NCBI GenBank assembly: GCA_028551475.1
Contig: CM052356.1
Coordinates: 20,673,884 to 20,737,883 of the forward strand
Source: Casuarina equisetifolia
Lineage: Eukaryota; Streptophyta; Magnoliopsida; Fagales; Casuarinaceae
Reading direction: 5' to 3'
Length of the DNA stretch: 64,000 nt
The number at the start of each line of letters is the position of its first letter. Positions within the stretch are counted from its first letter, which is position 1. A program made the position numbers and the translations under genes. Shown piece by piece: positions 62,978-64,000 of the stretch. The notes beneath the pieces are model-generated. The model saw only the letters and a list, made by a program, of their open reading frames with translations. It was not told where the DNA came from and did no database searches.

Positions 62978-64000
62978 ATGAATCGGGAGAAGCTTATAAA
63001 GATGGCTGGTGCAGTTCGCACCGGTGGAAAGGGGAGCATGAGAAGGTAATTATGCTTCAGTTACAAGGATGTCAGTTTTAAGCTTCTTTTTCTTTAAAGC
63101 GTTGAGATGCTAGTGGCCATCTTGTTCAAGGAAAGCTGCTTTGATATGATACAATCCACCCTCACTTTACACTTTCTATCTTGCTATCAAGTGTTTTGGG
63201 GCTGCTGCTATCTTGCTTGTTTTGCTCTGAGCCTTCTCAAGTGTCGCATATCGCTTTTCTGACAACATCTGAAAATCCCTGAATTAAGAAAATGAAATAA
63301 AAGCTATGATTTTGACTTTCAGCTCAGTTCTTTGTCTAGTAGCTTTGGAGGTCTCCATGGTATGATATGCTCATTGGGGATCCTGCATTTTACGTGGTCA
63401 GATGTAATTTGCTCTTCAATTTGTGTCTTGGGTTCCAGACTCGCAGACGTGCATAATTTACCACTTCTTAAAAATAGAAAAATAAATTGCCATAGGTACA
63501 CTTACCGATCTTTGCACCTGATATATCTTTCTATTTGTGGAAATGAGTTTGTATGTTAGACGATGCATGTCTAATCGTCTCTGGATTTTTTCTTTCCATG
63601 TTTCTTCCAACATTGTTGTTGATGGACTGTATCCTCATGACCGCAGAAAGAAGAAGGCCGTTCACAAGACAACTACAACGGATGACAAAAGGCTTCAGAG
63701 CACCCTGAAGAGAATAGGAGTGAATGCTATTCCAGCAATTGAGGAAGTTAACATTTTTAAGGACGATGTAGTTATCCAGTTTATAAATCCCAAAGGTGAT
63801 ACCAACTTGACAGTATTTGGATCATCAATTTTTTTTTCCATGTGTTCTGGTGAAAGAGAATTTTTATTATCTTTTCTGTTACACAGTTCAAGCCTCTATT
63901 GCTGCAAACACATGGGTTGTTAGCGGTTCTCCTCAAACAAAGAGTATGCTTCTGTATCTTATCTTGCTATATTTAAAACATCTATCTTTGCGTATGTTCA
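62978..64000 (+). CDS. BTF3: BTF3, nascent polypeptide-associated complex subunit beta, 3' part outside window
   Basis: Coding exons visible: 62978-63045, 63647-63795 and 63887-63943, followed by a GT donor at 63944, so the gene continues past the right edge. The joined exons give 91 complete residues plus one base. The start reads [20 protein letters not shown], followed by the basic [13 protein letters not shown] ribosome-contact motif and the NAC domain ([56 protein letters not shown]). BTF3 pairs with NAC-alpha at the ribosome exit and shields nascent chains. The ATG directly follows the acceptor TATGCAG at 62977 of a 1.3-kb leader intron. No break is seen. A dead partial copy lies at 48530-49285. 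Confidence 0.95.

Noticed and set aside
1-64000. CRISPR arrays, tRNA, rRNA or snRNA genes
   Set aside because: No regularly spaced short repeats and no tRNA A/B boxes or conserved rRNA or snRNA blocks were seen on either strand by eye.

Overview
This window is nuclear DNA of a flowering plant, most likely a woody core eudicot. The evidence is plant-specific intron-rich genes with GT-AG introns of 0.1-2.6 kb, AT-rich intergenic DNA, degraded Ty1/copia retroelements, and proteins that match Arabidopsis families almost residue by residue. I cannot name the species. I recognise seven protein genes and rebuilt six of them exon by exon from splice signals and reading frame. The seventh (LRR-kinase) is a single uninterrupted exon.

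Layout. (1) 358-1752, minus: 5' part of a UPF0415/C7orf25-like (DUF1308) gene that runs off the left edge. (2) 4565-7403, plus: CWF18/CCDC12-type splicing factor, 4 exons. (3) 8857-18137, minus: BRO1-domain protein with an N-myristoylation start, 11 coding exons, one intron of the GC-AG class. (4) 18.1-30.5 kb: gene-poor DNA with an old ~225-bp tandem repeat array, copia fossils, a GC-richer stretch dense in ACGT boxes, and one small glycine-rich ORF. (5) 30544-34274, minus: an LRR / EDR1-like / protein kinase gene carrying a frameshift and an in-frame TGA. (6) 35197-47685, minus: chloroplast rhodanese STR8, 8 coding exons. (7) 50530-52989, minus: an MBR1/2-like RING-H2 E3 ligase with an in-frame TAG ahead of the RING. 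(8) 62978 to the right edge, plus: BTF3 (beta subunit of the nascent polypeptide-associated complex), preceded by a classic translation-gene promoter (site II and telo-box).

The most notable structure is a decayed direct duplication. Sequence around the 5' end of STR8 (46.85-49.29 kb) recurs at 57.25-63.48 kb around the 5' end of BTF3. The first copy keeps STR8 exon 1 and a dead BTF3 fragment; the second keeps live BTF3 and lacks STR8 exon 1. This looks like reciprocal loss after duplication of a once head-to-head STR8/BTF3 pair. From memory, the Arabidopsis STR8, BTF3, BRO1-domain and MBR-like RING genes also lie close together on chromosome 1, so the linkage is probably ancestral.

The genes are housekeeping functions (splicing, endosomal trafficking, plastid rhodanese, ubiquitination, nascent-chain handling) and do not form an operon-like system. 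I found no CRISPR array, tRNA or rRNA gene and no convincing new defence or mobile system. Two of the seven genes carry inactivating changes, so the first thing to settle is whether these are real pseudogenisation or consensus errors.
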